Shown here piece after piece: positions 22,826-34,335 of a stretch of DNA of 64,000 bases. The DNA lies in the NCBI GenBank assembly GCA_040954595.2, contig CM082581.2, forward strand, positions 1,550,001 to 1,614,000, given 5' to 3'. The notes beneath the pieces were generated by a model that saw only the letters and a list, made by a program, of their open reading frames with translations, did no database searches and had not been told where the DNA came from. Made by a program: the position numbers and the translations under genes. The DNA comes from Balanoglossus misakiensis. Taxonomy: Eukaryota; Hemichordata. Position 1 is the first letter of the stretch, and each line of letters opens with the position of its first letter.

Positions 22826-24618
22826 TGCAGCTGTATGGGACTAAAATAATACACCCGATTCGGGTGTCACCTGTGACACCTGCATAACTCAATAATTATG
22901 TGCATGCGTAATTGTGGGGTCAATGAAAGGGGTGGTAGCGTGCTATTTGTTGCACATGGATCAATATGAAGTCCGATTTTCCCGTCAAGTTGTGGGCGAC
23001 CTTATGTGACCTTTCACCTACTTTTGCTTAGTGAGCATCCACAGCAGATGCATGCAGCTTTGGCTTGGGAGGGGGGGGGGCATATACGGATGGGACCATA
23101 ATGATATACCAAAGGCGGGGTCGTCTGTTGCACCTGCCTAAGTCATTGATTTTGTACATTTAATTAGACACTAACCAACAGGGCGATAGGTGTGGTTTTT
23201 GTTCCACAGGGACGAATGTAAGTGTCAGTTGGTTTTTGCCCAAATGTCCATTGAGGCCTGTATCCGTGATCTTAAGGACTGGATGACCCAAAACAAGCTT
23301 CAACTCAACGACTCCAAAAACTGAGATTCTACTTATTCGTTCACAATTTCATCACTCTGCTGATGCTATTGACAAGATTACCATTGGTTCAAGCTCTGTT
23401 CCCGTCGTTAAATCAGCTCGCAATATTGGTGTAATATTTGACAATACGCACATGTATAAAGATCACATCAAGAAAACTTGTCAATCAATATATTACCACT
23501 TTCGCCGTGTCGGACAAATCAGGAAATTTCTTAACAAAGCAACATGTCAAACAGTGATTCATGCTATTTTGGCAGCGAAACTCGACTATGGTAATGCATT
23601 ACTGTATGGTATACCAGAACGCAGTCTGAACCTTCTACAACGCACACAAAATACAGCTGCAAGAATCATAACTCGGTCCAGGAAGTCTGCCCATATAACG
23701 CCAGTTCTTCAACTTCTTCATTGGTTACCAGTTCGCCACAGGATAGAGTATAAAATAAATCTGCTCACATACAAAGCCTTAAATAATCTCGCTCCGAACT
23801 ATATCCGCGATCTCATTCGGACATATTCTCCTGGTCGCAGGCTTCGTTCAGCTAATAAGAGCCTTTTATGCACTACAATGTACAAACGTTCTTCATACGG
23901 TGGCCGAGCATTCTCTCATGCTGCAACGAAACTGTGGAACATTCGTCAAGCTCCAAGTTTGAGTATCTTTAAGAAAAGACTGAAGACGCATTATTTCGCA
24001 AGAGCATATGGTGTGGGCCAATGAGCACAAGCGCCTTTGAGTATGACACTTGTTATAGATACTGGCGCTATACAAATTTCTCTGATTGATTGATTGATTG
24101 ATGTATAAGGTGATTTGGATGACCTCTGTCATAGAGTGCCATATCTCATCCCGTTGTACAGGTGCAGCTTTGGTATTTGGAGGGATGAAACTATCATGAA
24201 ATGCCAAATACAGGGGGATACCTTTGACACCTGCTTGATTCATGTATTACGTGCATACCTAATGTTAGGCAAAGTGAAAGGGCTGCAAATGTAGGATTTG
24301 TTGCACAAGACATAAACAGGAATGAAATTTTTCTGTCAAATTTTTGAATGACCTCAGGTGTCCATTGACCTGCTTTCCATATGTTAGCATGCACATCATA
24401 TATAGCCACGTGTTTGGAGGGGTAGGGTAGGACCGTCATGAAATGCTAAATTCCTAGGGCCACCTGTAACTTACTTGCGTAACTCATTATTATGGCCATA
24501 CCTAATTTTAAAAACCCAAAGGGCGAGAATTTTCCGTTGTCTTGAATATGAACCAAATAGGAATCCAAATTTTTGGCCCAATTTTTGGGTACCCTCAGCT
24601 GACCTTTGAAGTACTTAA
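22826..24618. repeat. Diverged ~220-235-bp tandem repeat, split by a LINE
   Basis: Four related units (about 22,826-23,047, 23,048-23,245 continued at 24,106-24,160, 24,162-24,400 and 24,400-24,618). They share GCAGCTTTGG, a G-run, CACCTG, TAACTCATTATTATG, GCATACCTAAT, TTTGTTGCACA and GACCTTTGA-like blocks in the same order. The LINE at 23,245-24,105 interrupts the second unit. Similar wording recurs weakly at 50,335-50,600. No coding function seen. Confidence 0.65.
23245..24105 (+). pseudogene. 5'-truncated LINE, C-terminal region (L2/CR1-like)
   Basis: The reading runs IEACIRDLKDWMTQNKLQLN, then DSK, then a frame slip at about 23,320 (five A where four restore the frame), then TEILLIRS, continuing open from 23,452 to 24,024. 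Typical C-terminal landmarks are LLQRTQNTAARI, HITPVLQLLHWLPV, YKINLLTYKALNN, YGGRAFSHAATKLWN and FKKRLKTHYF. The 3' end has GCGCTATACAAAT followed by a (TGAT)n tail. That tail and the 5' truncation are typical of L2/CR1-type insertion. The piece lacks reverse transcriptase and is inactive. Confidence 0.92.
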
Positions 24619-24911
24619 CTGAAGTCCTTACATAACGTAGAAGTTCACTTGTGGTTGTTGTGTTTGTACTTGTAGGACATCCATTTCGGGTGGTTGCCTA
24701 CTTCCCCATATCTCCACATCCAGAGCAAATACAGCCTACGCAATTGAATGGTACAACCCTGAATGGAGTCTAATGGTTATTATCTCTATGCTTGGGCCCC
24801 TTCAATGCTGCTTGGAGCTTTAATTATTACTATTATTATTGTCACGATATAAAGACACCAACTAAAAACTTACAAAATCACAATGTCTTCACAACTCAAA
24901 ATTTCACTCAC
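24619..24911. other. No gene seen
   Basis: AT-rich spacer with a short (ATT)n run near 24,822-24,840. It forms the 3' flank of the hAT-like pseudogene on the minus strand. Confidence 0.5.
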
Positions 24912-26003
24912 TTCTTTTAGTTTGGTAGCCACCCCTCCTTTCTGTCCTAGCATAACAGGAGCACCATCACTGCCCAAAGCAGACAGACGATCTCTTAAGA
25001 CAATACCATTCTCTGAAGAAAACTCTTTCACTGACTGTGCAATGGTGTCTGCTCTGCCATCACCAACCTAAAACAGTGAAAATAAAACCTTGATGTTAAC
25101 ACATGCAATGTACAACTCAATGTTTGTCTCACCTGAAATAACTAGTCAGCAAAATCAATTAAATGAGGTCACTCAAAAACATGTTTAATCGTATGTTTTT
25201 AATTCAGTGTAGACTTAAAAATTGAAAAACTTTCCACTTACTTCTTTAACTCCAAGGAAAGACACAACTGACTTCCCAGACTTCAAGGTGTACTTGGAAT
25301 AGATGATTAATTGCTTCAATACAGCCACATCAGTTGTTTTCATCTATTAACAGTGAATAGAAGTTACTTCCTTTCATCTTCTCTAAAATCTCATCACGGA
25401 TGACTTTGCCTGAAAAATGAAATAAATGAAAATTACTCTTCAGATTAAACTTATCAAAATTCACAGTAATTTGTACAGTAATTATTCTTTATTGAGTGTA
25501 ACACTATTGCTTAAACAGTGATCCTTTCTTGAAAACAACCAGGTTTAAATAAATGTTACTACATTGCCTACAATTTAGATCTGCACAAAAATCAGTAGAC
25601 CTACTTACCAATGCAATAAACCATTATAGTTGTGGTCATCACTGCTGAGAGTACCAAGGAATGAACACCCGAGGGACTTTGCCAATTCCAAAACATGGAT
25701 GAAGTTGGTGGTGTGCGGCAATTCTCTGTGCATGAGAAAATACATGCATCGTAGGACGCCGATGCATGAAGGCTTGCGTCTCAAAGGGGATGACCTTGTC
25801 AAATGCAGCCACAAGACCGCTGCTGTTCTCGATAACTGCTGCCTCGGCGTCAAGCTGCATTGCCGCCCGGTCGATAATCGTCTCTTCATGCTGCTTGAGT
25901 TTGTCTTCGCGAAGGGTGGTACATGTACATGGAGATGTTGTAACCCAAGTCCCTCCGCACTTGGCCTTCTGCTTGTGTTTTGTACAAAGGCGACAAAACA
26001 TCC
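24912..26003 (-). pseudogene. Broken hAT-transposase-like gene with N-terminal zinc finger
   Basis: Minus strand, three pieces with splice-like borders. 25,609-26,003 starts FCRLCTKHKQK...CGGTWVTTSPC...LREDKLKQHE, resembling the TTF-type zinc finger at the head of hAT-derived proteins. After a frame change near FETQAF it continues VLRCMYFLMHRELPHTTNF and LELAKSLGCSFLGTL. 25,242-25,409 reads KVIRDEILEKMKGSNFYSLL then IDE, shifts frame by one extra A, then TTDVAVLKQLIIYSKYTL; the IDETTD box is characteristic. 24,912-25,067 reads VGDGRADTIAQSVKEFSS then ENGIVLRDRLSALGSDGAPV and MLGQKGGVATKLKE. This matches the transposase core order of ZNF862/KIAA1586-like hAT proteins as I know it. The C-terminal dimerisation part is not found nearby. 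The frame breaks suggest a dead copy, though assembly errors in A-runs are possible. Confidence 0.8.
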
Positions 26004-27109
26004 CTAAACTGAATAAATATCATTCTCTCAAATGCCAGCCGCATGCGGGAGCGTGCACCAGAAACAATAAATATTTACCAAGGCGGGAATGAAAAGAAAG
26101 CAGGGCGGCGCGTAAGATAGCAGGGTGGCAAAAAATAAAGGAGGGCGGGCCTGCCCAGCTACCCCCCCCCCCCCCCAAAGTATTAACGCTCTGTGTTTAC
26201 CATAGACTAATAGTGTCTCAAATTTTACCCTGTGTGAACCTGGTAAGAGACGTGTCTCAAATCTGAGAAGATTCAGGACCACTTAAACCATTCACCAATA
26301 ATAATTTATGCCAGTATTTGATCTGAGACGTTTTAGCAATTTCTTGTGTGACCCCCATATCAGTTGAAGCTGACAAATCCAGTATTTTGAATTTTTACAT
26401 GGATTTTGTATACAGTGTGAATTGTAATTAAAGCTCCATTACCTTTACCTTTTTCCTATGTTTTCAGTATCTTTGTTTAGCAGTTTCTTGTGCAAATTCC
26501 CGAAACATGATGAAACATATATGTGTATGGTCAGCATTGTTATTGTGCCAAATTGGAATTTAAGTCCAGACTAGAATCCATGAATTATTGTCAACAATGA
26601 CAATGGCCATTATACACATACATTCTGTGCTGACAAGTAACAATCTGTGTGGAGTAGAACATGAAATCGCATTTGCTACATAGAACAAAAATACTGGAAA
26701 TAAAGCCAAAAGATACAACGAATGTATATTTAACTTTAACTGCATTCTCATTCTCATCTGTATATATTTTACTGAGATTGTTTCATCAGGGTTTATCAGT
26801 ATTCTAAACCAGCTTATGTGTGCATACAATCTGATTAAAATCAGATGTAGGGTACGGCGACGTCTTTTACTTCGCAGTACGGTATTCTTATACTGTCGCC
26901 TCACACTACATCTGACCAACTCCCATAGAAGCTCCCGTTGAAAACTCTAGTAAACCAATCAGACGGTGCCTTATAGAGAACTTTAGGTATCCTTCAGTTT
27001 TGATTGACATAACGTGCAATCTGATTGGCTTGGCCGCAACGGGACGTTGAACAAGCTTCTATATCTGATTCATATAATACTGAAAGGGTTAAGAATGGCA
27101 CACACTACA
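26004..27109. other. No gene seen; poly-C tract
   Basis: Contains a C-run at about 26,162-26,176. Two open frames (26,028-26,282 and 26,560-26,919, minus) lack any family signature. Otherwise AT-rich intergenic sequence. Confidence 0.5.
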
Positions 27110-27345
27110 TGTATGAGCTCATGGAATGTGTTTCTTCCCATAGGATAACATTAAGAATTGATAGAAAACCCTTTTCTACTATTGTAATTTTAAGAAGTTT
27201 CACTCATAACTCATCCAAATGAAATTAAATTGAGTGATTCATATAAGTTGTAGGCTCACCACTGTGCTCAGTTTTGAGATAAACTTAAATGTGTCCATGC
27301 CTATAGAAAAATAACATAGAAAGACCTATGGTGAAAAATGTTGAC
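27110..27345 (+). repeat. Dispersed repeat R1, copy 2
   Basis: Shares CTTCCCATAGGAT, TTTCTACTATTGTAATTTT, TTTTGAGATAAACTT and AAAAATGTTGAC with 18,005-18,354 in the same orientation. Confidence 0.65.
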
Positions 27346-27639
27346 TTTAATTCAGGCTGCATTAGTGGAAAAATAATCATACTTTGTCTGGCATAGAAAC
27401 TCAGAATCTACAAAAAAGGCCTTTAAAACATGAATGGAAATGAAAATACTGCTACAATAAGAAATTCTTACCTTGAATAAAGTATTTATTGGTACCACCA
27501 CTTCCATAAAGAAACCACTTTGCTGGTGTAATGAGTTGTCAATCTGGGTTTGCTCATTGGCCTTGCTTTGAGTTCCAATTCATGATGATGGTGTATTAGG
27601 ACACTGGACTTGAAACAGGTGTATGCTGGTATTATACAC

Positions 27640-28030
27640 GTTGAAAGTATTGTCATTCTTTTAATTGTGGATTTTTGGATTATGCTGTGTATGTATAATG
27701 AGAATCCGTTAAAAATTGTAGGGGTCATTGCCCTTTTTAAAAAAAAATACAGAGCCATGAATTTAGTTGATAATAGAAGAAATTTGCTGTCTCAGCATTT
27801 TTCACCAATGGTTTGTCTATGGGCGAAGATTTTAACGCAATTTATCTCATAATAGAGCTTGGTGACCACATAATTTTTTTTGACCAATGAATTTACGTTT
27901 ACTTGACTGAGCTATGTGTAAAATTTCGTGAAAAAGACAATAGTAGAAGTTTGTTTTCTGGCAATTATCGATGTAATCCTTTCAGGAACAGACACACATG
28001 CACTGTTTATCAGTTTATGTTGTGCGTGTA
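27640..28030 (-). repeat. Dispersed repeat R1, copy 3 (inverted)
   Basis: Shares the minus-strand blocks AGTTGATAATAGAAGAAA, CAATGGTTTGTCTATGG, GAGCTATGTGTAAAAT and GACAATAGTAGAAGTTTG with 60,655-61,030, and their reverse complements with 18,005-18,354. Together with copy 2 it forms a head-to-head pair around 27.5 kb. Confidence 0.65.
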
Positions 28031-28099
28031 CATCCTTAAATGGTATTTGCCTCTCATGCCTTCCAAATTGTGATTCTGTTCTAGTGTTTTTGTTAAGGG

Positions 28100-28320
28100 C
28101 GGTACCTAGATAAAATCTACCGGAGTACCCCAGTCACTCCGAATTAAAACAACAGAACAAGGCCAATGTCACAGTGGTCAGGCAGTCTACCAGAGTTCCC
28201 CAGTCATTTTACCGGGGTTCCCCTGGGTGTATCAATGTGGTTATATTAGGAGGTTATAGGAATATTAACGGGGTTCCCAAATCCATTACCAGTGTTCCCC
28301 GACCTTTGCAAAAACACTGT
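28100..28320 (+). repeat. Short degenerate repeats (TACCGGAGTACCCC type)
   Basis: Four or more ragged ~20-bp units reading TACCRGRGTWCCCC, often followed by AGTCA (near 28,119, 28,190, 28,210 and 28,289). They lie just upstream of the acceptor of the exon at 28,341, inside what would be its intron. Confidence 0.5.
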
Positions 28321-28340
28321 GTTCTTTTTATCCTCCACAG

Positions 28341-28556
28341 GAAGAGACAAAGAAAAGCATAGCAACCTCTGCTGATACTGCCACAACAAGCACAAGCACA
28401 AACACACCCCAGCCTGTAGCTTCTGCGAACCAACAACCCCCACCCTATCCAGCCGCAGCATACCAGCAACACTTCCAGCAGATGTCATACCCGAACCCAT
28501 TCGTGTCTCAGTACGCTGCGTTTGCAGGAGCCGGACAGCCGCCACGATATAACATC
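28341..28556 (+). CDS. Candidate exon, low-complexity Ser/Thr- and Gln/Pro-rich protein, 3' end lost
   Basis: A good acceptor (TTTTTATCCTCCACAG) opens a frame reading EETKKSIATSADTATTSTST, NTPQPVASANQQPPPYPAAA, YQQHFQQMSYPNPFVSQYAA, FAGAGQPPRYN. GC and codon character here are unlike the AT-rich flanks, and the residue bias is that of disordered regions in RNA-binding or transcription proteins. I cannot name the family. There is no donor where the coding character ends. From about 28,556 the sequence becomes a ~165-bp tandem repeat, although the frame stays open by chance to 28,733. Either the exon was truncated by a rearrangement or it is a gene fragment carried by repeats. Confidence 0.5.
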
Positions 28557-30015
28557 AATTATATTTGTTTTCTGAAAATGCCTATTGTTGACCAAAAGAT
28601 GGCTAAATGGCAATTTTGTACTGAGCGGGGTGTCTCAATAAGACCGTTGTGCTGGTATCAGCATATTTTTTGCACACACACACACACAAAAAACGAATTT
28701 ACATACATCACAAGGGCTCTGAATATAAAGGAATAAGTTTGTATTTATTTTTTCTAACAGTTACCTTTTTGAGCAAAGAGGCCAAAATGATATTTTTTTC
28801 CCTCAGTGGGGTCAGTAAGAGTGGGTTTTTTAGTACTTTTATTTATCATTTGATCACCAATGGGAAGAAAATGTTAAATTTTCGTATTTTCTAGAAATGA
28901 CACTTTTTGGGCAAAAACTTGCCAAAAAGGCACTTTTATCTTGAGTGGCATCAATAAAACTGCTTTTTTGGAAACTTTTCACATACAGTGGGCATATAAT
29001 TCATTATCAGATCTCCGAAAGTGAAGAAAATATATAAATTTTGAGTGTTTTCTGAAAATGACGTTTTGGGGTCAAAAAGTGGCAAAATGGCATTTTTTCT
29101 TGAGTAGGATCAATAAGACTGCTATTTCTGGAATCAGCACCATTTTTTACATAGGATGAACATTTCATATATCACATGATCTCTGAGCTTTATGAAGAAA
29201 AGTTTGTTTTTAATTTTTTTTCTAAAAATGGCCTTTTTGGGCAAAAACTTTCCAAAAGGGCATTTTTGCATTAGGTTGGGTCAATAAATCTGCTTTTTTC
29301 GAATAATCACCAGATTTTACATAGGGTGGGCATATAATACATTATCAGATCTCCGAAAGTGAAGAAAATATATAAATTTTGTGTGTTTTCTGAAAATGAC
29401 GTTTTGGGGCAAAAAGTGGCAAAAATGGCATTTTTTCTTGAGTAGGGTCAATAAGACTGCTATTTCTGGAATCAGCACCATTTTTTACATAGAATGGACA
29501 TTTCATATATCCAATGATCTCTGAATATGATAAACACAATTTATTTTTAGTTTTTTTGTAAAAATGACCTTTTTTGACCACAAAAAGTGGCCAAAAATGG
29601 CATTTTTGTATTGATTGAGGTCAAAAAGACTGCTTTATTTTTTAAAGTCACCACTTTTAACATAGAATTGACTTTCCATATATCACCAGATCAATCATTA
29701 TGAAGAAAACCGTGTGTTTTATTTTTTTTCTAAAAATGACGTTTTTGGGGCAAAAATTGGTCAAAAAGGCAATTTTCTGTTGTTTTGGGTCAATCGAACT
29801 ACTTTTTTCGTAATATTCACCAAATTTTACATAGAATAAGCATATCATATGTTATCAGATCTCAGAATGTGACGAAAACAATGTGTTTTTAGTGTTTTCT
29901 AAAAAAGACCATTTTGGGGTTAAAAATGGCCAAAATGGCAATTTTGTCTTGAGTGGGGTTAATAAGACTGACTTTTTTGGAATGAGCACCATTTTTTACA
30001 TAGAATGGACTTCTC
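28556..30015. repeat. Tandem repeat, ~165-bp unit, about nine copies
   Basis: The recurring order is TTTTCTGAAAATG, GGCAAAAAGTGGC, AAATGGCATTTTTTC, GGTCAATAAGACTGC, GGAATCAGCACC, TTTTACATAGAATGG, CATATATCACATGATCTC. The CAATAAGACTGC-type box is at 28,637, 28,815, 28,953, 29,112, 29,282, 29,449, 29,622, 29,792 and 29,961. Units are 70-90% alike by eye, so this is an old array. Confidence 0.85.
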
Positions 30016-32635
30016 AAACCTTCCTTACCAAAAATTCTGATTAACGGCACCTATCTCATAGTGTAACCAGACTACAAGTGAAGAACCCCAGTAACAGACG
30101 TAACGAACAAACAAACTACATGTACTAACAACAAAGCAAGAAAAGTGTCAAGCGTCGTCAAAGAAAACGAAATAGTTCTAGCATGGTTGGTAAAAGTTAT
30201 TGGTAGAAAACGAATAGGGCCTTCTACAAATGACGTCTCAGACCCGCAAACGCCACCAGAACACAAAACACATGCACAGAACAGTTTAAGCCGGTTGTTG
30301 TATGGAGCAGCAATAATCTGCGGTTGGGCCGTCGTAGATTTTCGCTGGTGGTGAAAATAAATAAAACACGATCGATGTTCGATTTATTCCAGATCACATG
30401 CGTTTACGGCCAGAAGAGAGCATAAAAGTCTTCAAATGACCATGTGGTGGCGCACTTTTTCCGATTGGCTGTATTTCAATTTGTTCGTGGTAAATTAATT
30501 TTGTGGAGGTGACCGGCACTGAAGCTCTTAGCTAGGATGAGGTGGGATGGAAAAATGCCCCATTTGACTCATTTTAGCTGTTTTAAAATATACGACTATT
30601 TATAGACAAAAGGAAAATAAAACAAGCGCAAAAACATACCAAACCTAGTTTTATTAATTACAAAAAAAATTGCTGAGTAAAGGTTTTCATGTGGGCATTC
30701 ACTTTGAACTTGCTAAATTAATTTAAAGAGACAAAGTCGCTCTCTCTTTGTCCTTTTGCGATGATGGAATGCTTGCTTGAAGTCTCTCGTGCAATAAATG
30801 ATGTCGATTCATACATGTATGGATGGTGTATAGGTGGTCGGAATTTACATGTCTTTGCCACGTCCAAACCAAAAACACATAAAATCAAACTTTGGGTCAT
30901 GAAATCGAGTTTTGTTACAGTCTAGAATTTCATGCCACCCCTTTTGGTCATATTATTCTTGGTAGGCAAAAGTGACAAGTAGTCAAGTTTCAACACAGGC
31001 AACATTTTTACAAACAAACCACAAAGAAGACATCAAAAGGGAGAGAATTATAGAATGGTCAATGTGTGAATAGTTAAGATACGTAAAGTGGCCGGGTTCA
31101 ACATAACATTAACTCATCGACTTCATATCGTCTTCATGCCATGGTTTTGCCTGCCCTGAAAGTTCTTGTCGTTGCAGAAGTGGTTTTGACAGAAAGAATT
31201 TAGTCTTCCGGGATGTTTGTGATTATTTGAACACCAGACAATACAATGCAACCTTGACTTCCAAAATACTTACCGGCATTGCATTATCTTACCATGGTTA
31301 GGCCTACAGAGAACAAATTTTCAACAATATTTTCTGAGTTACCGCTGATATTTGTTTTGTAGTATGGATATTAAATTATACATCCCGATACAAAACAGAA
31401 TGTTATAGAATCCTTCCTGAGTGATATTGAAAAAAATACCGGAATGCTATAGCCTAATCTATGGTTAGGGTTTTTGCTATTATTTTATATCAGTAATCGA
31501 CTTTGTGTATATCAATGTCATTTTCATAACGAAAATGAACTCGAGTCTAATGTAAACGTTACGAATTGATCGAAAGGCGCTCTGATGAATGTTAACACGA
31601 GTGCGCAATGACAAGACATGCATCGTGCATGACAGTGACAACAGTTCCAATAGAGCAGTTAAAAAATAAACCGGCCGTCCGTAAATTTATCAGCTATATT
31701 TTTTTTTATTTAGTCACGTTTTCCCTGTTGCATGCTATTAGTTCAGGGGCCAGTTTTAGCAGTGCTCTATTGAGTACTTTCGTATCGATGGATTGATCTC
31801 TCGTCCAATCAGAATGGCGGATGGTAGCATGATCCGACATATTGCGTATTACAATAGGGCTTCCTCATACAGGTCAGAACAGAGAGGTCATTCCTTTTAT
31901 TTTAGGACGTCTCAGCTCCTTTGTCTTTTCTGTTATTTTTTGACAAATGCGGATTGACGTTCCATTTCCAATTGGCGATAATTATATTTATTTGTATTTT
32001 ATTGCATAAGCGCTTGCTAGTCGTTTTTTAGCAATTTTTTTTGTAGTACAAAAACACTGAAGAAAACGAAATATTTTATTCATTCGCACTTCCAAAGAAC
32101 ACCGTGACATAATTCCTCAATTTGCATTTCAGTGTGTGTGTCTGGTGTGTCTGCATTGACGTGAGGCGCATTCTCCACCCGCACACATACGTTGCATTGC
32201 ATTCTTTGACTAATTAGTGTTACGTCATGTTGAAGCAGGATTCTGATTGAGTAGTAAGTAAGTTGCATAATTGACGCACAGCTGGTGCCTCGTTCTCGTA
32301 CCGCTGACCATTGCATTTGAAAAATCATTGCAGCTTTGACGTTCATCAAGCATGGAGGTCCCGGTCGCCTCCATGCTTGATGATGTCGTTTCTCTGGTAA
32401 GCATGGCATTTAATGTTATTTTACAAGTACATGTACACTCCTTCTAGCAAAAACTGGTCGTGGTAGGGCGAGAGGGTCCTCCCAACATCGAAATTCTGAC
32501 TTTGGGAAGCGTTACAGCACCAAACAGTAAACTCACAGTCGCATGGAATTTGTGCGTTATATTACACCGTGCGAGTAAATTGTACGTCGTTCGTTGGCTC
32601 GAGTCAGCTTTGTTATTGTGGAGCAGGTGGTACCG
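30016..32635. other. Mostly unique sequence, no gene recognised; MITE end at 30,723
   Basis: At 30,723-30,757 TTTAAAGAGACAAAGTCGC then TCTCTCTTTGTCC resembles the outer end of TTAA MITE family 1, without a matching second end. A short perfect palindromic stretch lies at 32,350-32,385 (CATGGAGG...CCTCCATG within GAGGTCCCGGTCGCCTC). No splice-bounded exon or RNA gene was recognised. Confidence 0.45.
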
Positions 32636-32640
32636 TAACA

Positions 32641-33058
32641 CCACAGGGGGCTCTCCCTAGGCGATTTTATTGTTTGTTTGTTGTTGTTGATTGGCATAAT
32701 AAACAAATACATATTTCTTTATTAATAAATATGGTTTGTTGACATGTAAGGGTTAGGTTATTAGGGTATATTTGACAGGTTATGGTATATTCAACGGTTA
32801 GAATTAGTGTTGGCATTTTTTCGATCCATGGCCGGCATCACCCCCCCAACCCCCCCCCCCCCCCACCCCCTGTGGCTTAGTGATGCCCGGGGCCGTGGAT
32901 CGAAAAAAATGCCAACAGTAACCCTAACTGTTGAATATACCCTAACACTTACATGTCAACAAACCATATTTATTAATAAAGAAATATGTATTTATTTATT
33001 ATGCCAATCAACAACAACAAACAAACAATAAAATCGCGGAGGGAGGAGCCCCCTGTGG
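32641..33058. mobile_element. 418-bp long-inverted-repeat (fold-back) element with 5-bp target duplication
   Basis: Two arms of roughly 190 bp are near-perfect reverse complements (for example CGATTTTATTGTTTGTTTG, TTGATTGGCATAATAAA, GTTGACATGTAAG, TTTTTTCGATCCATGG). They are separated by a C-rich loop at 32,838-32,870. The ends read CCACAGGGGGCTC and GAGCCCCCTGTGG. TAACA at 32,636-32,640 and 33,059-33,063 flanks the element as a probable target duplication. No coding capacity; superfamily not assigned. Confidence 0.88.
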
Positions 33059-33260
33059 TAACACACTACAGTATAACTTTTAAGGCAAAGCGATAGCGAA
33101 TAAACTGACCAGGGTTGGTTTTGTTGTTGGGGAGATTTTTGGCACCATTGAGACTGTTATAAGCTACCAGTGGGAGCTATGGTATAGCCGTTAACACGCA
33201 GCCTTGCCACGCAGAGCTTCTATGACTGGTTACTAACTTCTATGTCTATTTGATTCACAG

Positions 33261-33335
33261 ATGCTGCCTGAAACTGTCTGCGTTTCAACTCGGGATTCTC
33301 TTCCTTGTCCGGGGCGAGTTTAAGACCGCTCAATG
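33261..33335 (+). other. Exon-like unit A1 (75 bp)
   Basis: Bounded by TTTGATTCACAG and GTAAGCATG. The only frame that stays open reads CCLKLSAFQLGILFLVRGEF then KTAQ, with two bases over, and joins in frame with unit A2. Against its duplicate B1 it has four base changes, three of them silent in this frame. It could be a coding exon of an unknown gene or a non-coding RNA exon. Confidence 0.5.
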
Positions 33336-33573
33336 GTAAGCATGACTTGCTTTATATTTGCTTTTATCGGGTGTTGCAACCGAAACAATAGGAAGAAATG
33401 TATGTCTACGAACTAATTTACATATTCCAGCTTTCAATACAATGTACCTGTTTTTTCCCCTTCGAATTCTGGCCTCGATTGCTTGTGATATGATCGTGAT
33501 GTCATGAATTAGATGGACAACTCACAAGTTCAAATCTTCACGTGGAGCATAAAATAAATGTGGATGCATTTCC

Positions 33574-33928
33574 TTAAAGGGACAAAGTCTCTCTCTCGCT
33601 GCCCTTTTTTCCATTAATTATATTTGATACAAGACACCGTTTGTTATTCTACATGTAGATATATAGTGAATGAACGTTCAGCCACACACAACTTCCGTCC
33701 CACTTGTAGACACGAGAGTAAAAATACTCGCCAAAATGAATAATCGTTATTTACCATTTATTCATTTTGGGCGAGTTTTTACTCTCATATCATACAAGCG
33801 GGATGGAAGTTTTGTGTGGTTGATCATTTATTCACTATATATCCAAATGTACATTGACATAAACAGTGTCTTGTATCAAACATAATTAATGGAAATAGGA
33901 CAGCGACAGAGAGACTTTGTCCCTTTAA
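33574..33928. mobile_element. TTAA-flanked palindromic MITE, family 1 (complete copy)
   Basis: TTAA at 33,574-33,577 and 33,925-33,928. The termini read AGGGACAAAGTCTCTCTCGC and its near-perfect reverse complement. Inner arms around CACACAACTTCC and GGAAGTTTTGTGTGG fold back over most of the 355 bp. The paralogous position in copy B (40,042-40,045) has a single uninterrupted TTAA, so this is a filled/empty pair. Confidence 0.95.
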
Positions 33929-34262
33929 CCATATAGCTAAAATTACTCCCATATCAATACACAGGGAGATACTTTAACTTTGGCTGAACGTGTGCTAGTC
34001 CAACACTATGCTTAATCAAACTGGCTAAGAGATCTGTTATTATATTAGACGCATGAAGGAAAGTAATGTTGTTTAGAGTGAAATAAAACAACACTTTAGG
34101 CCAGAAAGAAAAATGTAAATCATGACACAAATAGGCTGGAAATTTTTTCTGACCCTATATTATACCATGTTTTGCATATTTTCACTAATTTGTATGGCCC
34201 ACATAATTCTAAAGCAAGGTTGATTGGTTACTAATTAATATTTGCATATATTTGATTCACAG

Positions 34263-34335
34263 TCTTAAACACAGCATTTCAACGTATGCCGGAGGAGGAA
34301 GAGAATACCTAGGCCTGATCCAAGACCGCTTTCCG
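34263..34335 (+). other. Exon-like unit A2 (73 bp)
   Basis: Bounded by ATTTGATTCACAG and GTAAGCACA. Joined to A1 it reads C then LKHSISTYAGGGREYLGLIQ and DRFP, ending in phase 0. It is identical to B2 over all 73 bases, although the intron sequence on both sides differs between copies. Its ends (GCATTTCAAC, CCAAGACCGCT, GGTAAGCA) also resemble those of unit A1, so the two units look like ancient tandem duplicates. Confidence 0.5.

Noticed and set aside
25630-26092. Plus-strand open frames opposite the hAT-like sequence
   Set aside because: The minus strand carries recognisable transposase and zinc-finger blocks, so the plus-strand frames are shadows.
32745-32780. Telomere-like GGGTTAGG text
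   Set aside because: Only one or two irregular units, inside the arm of an inverted-repeat element and mirrored on the other arm.
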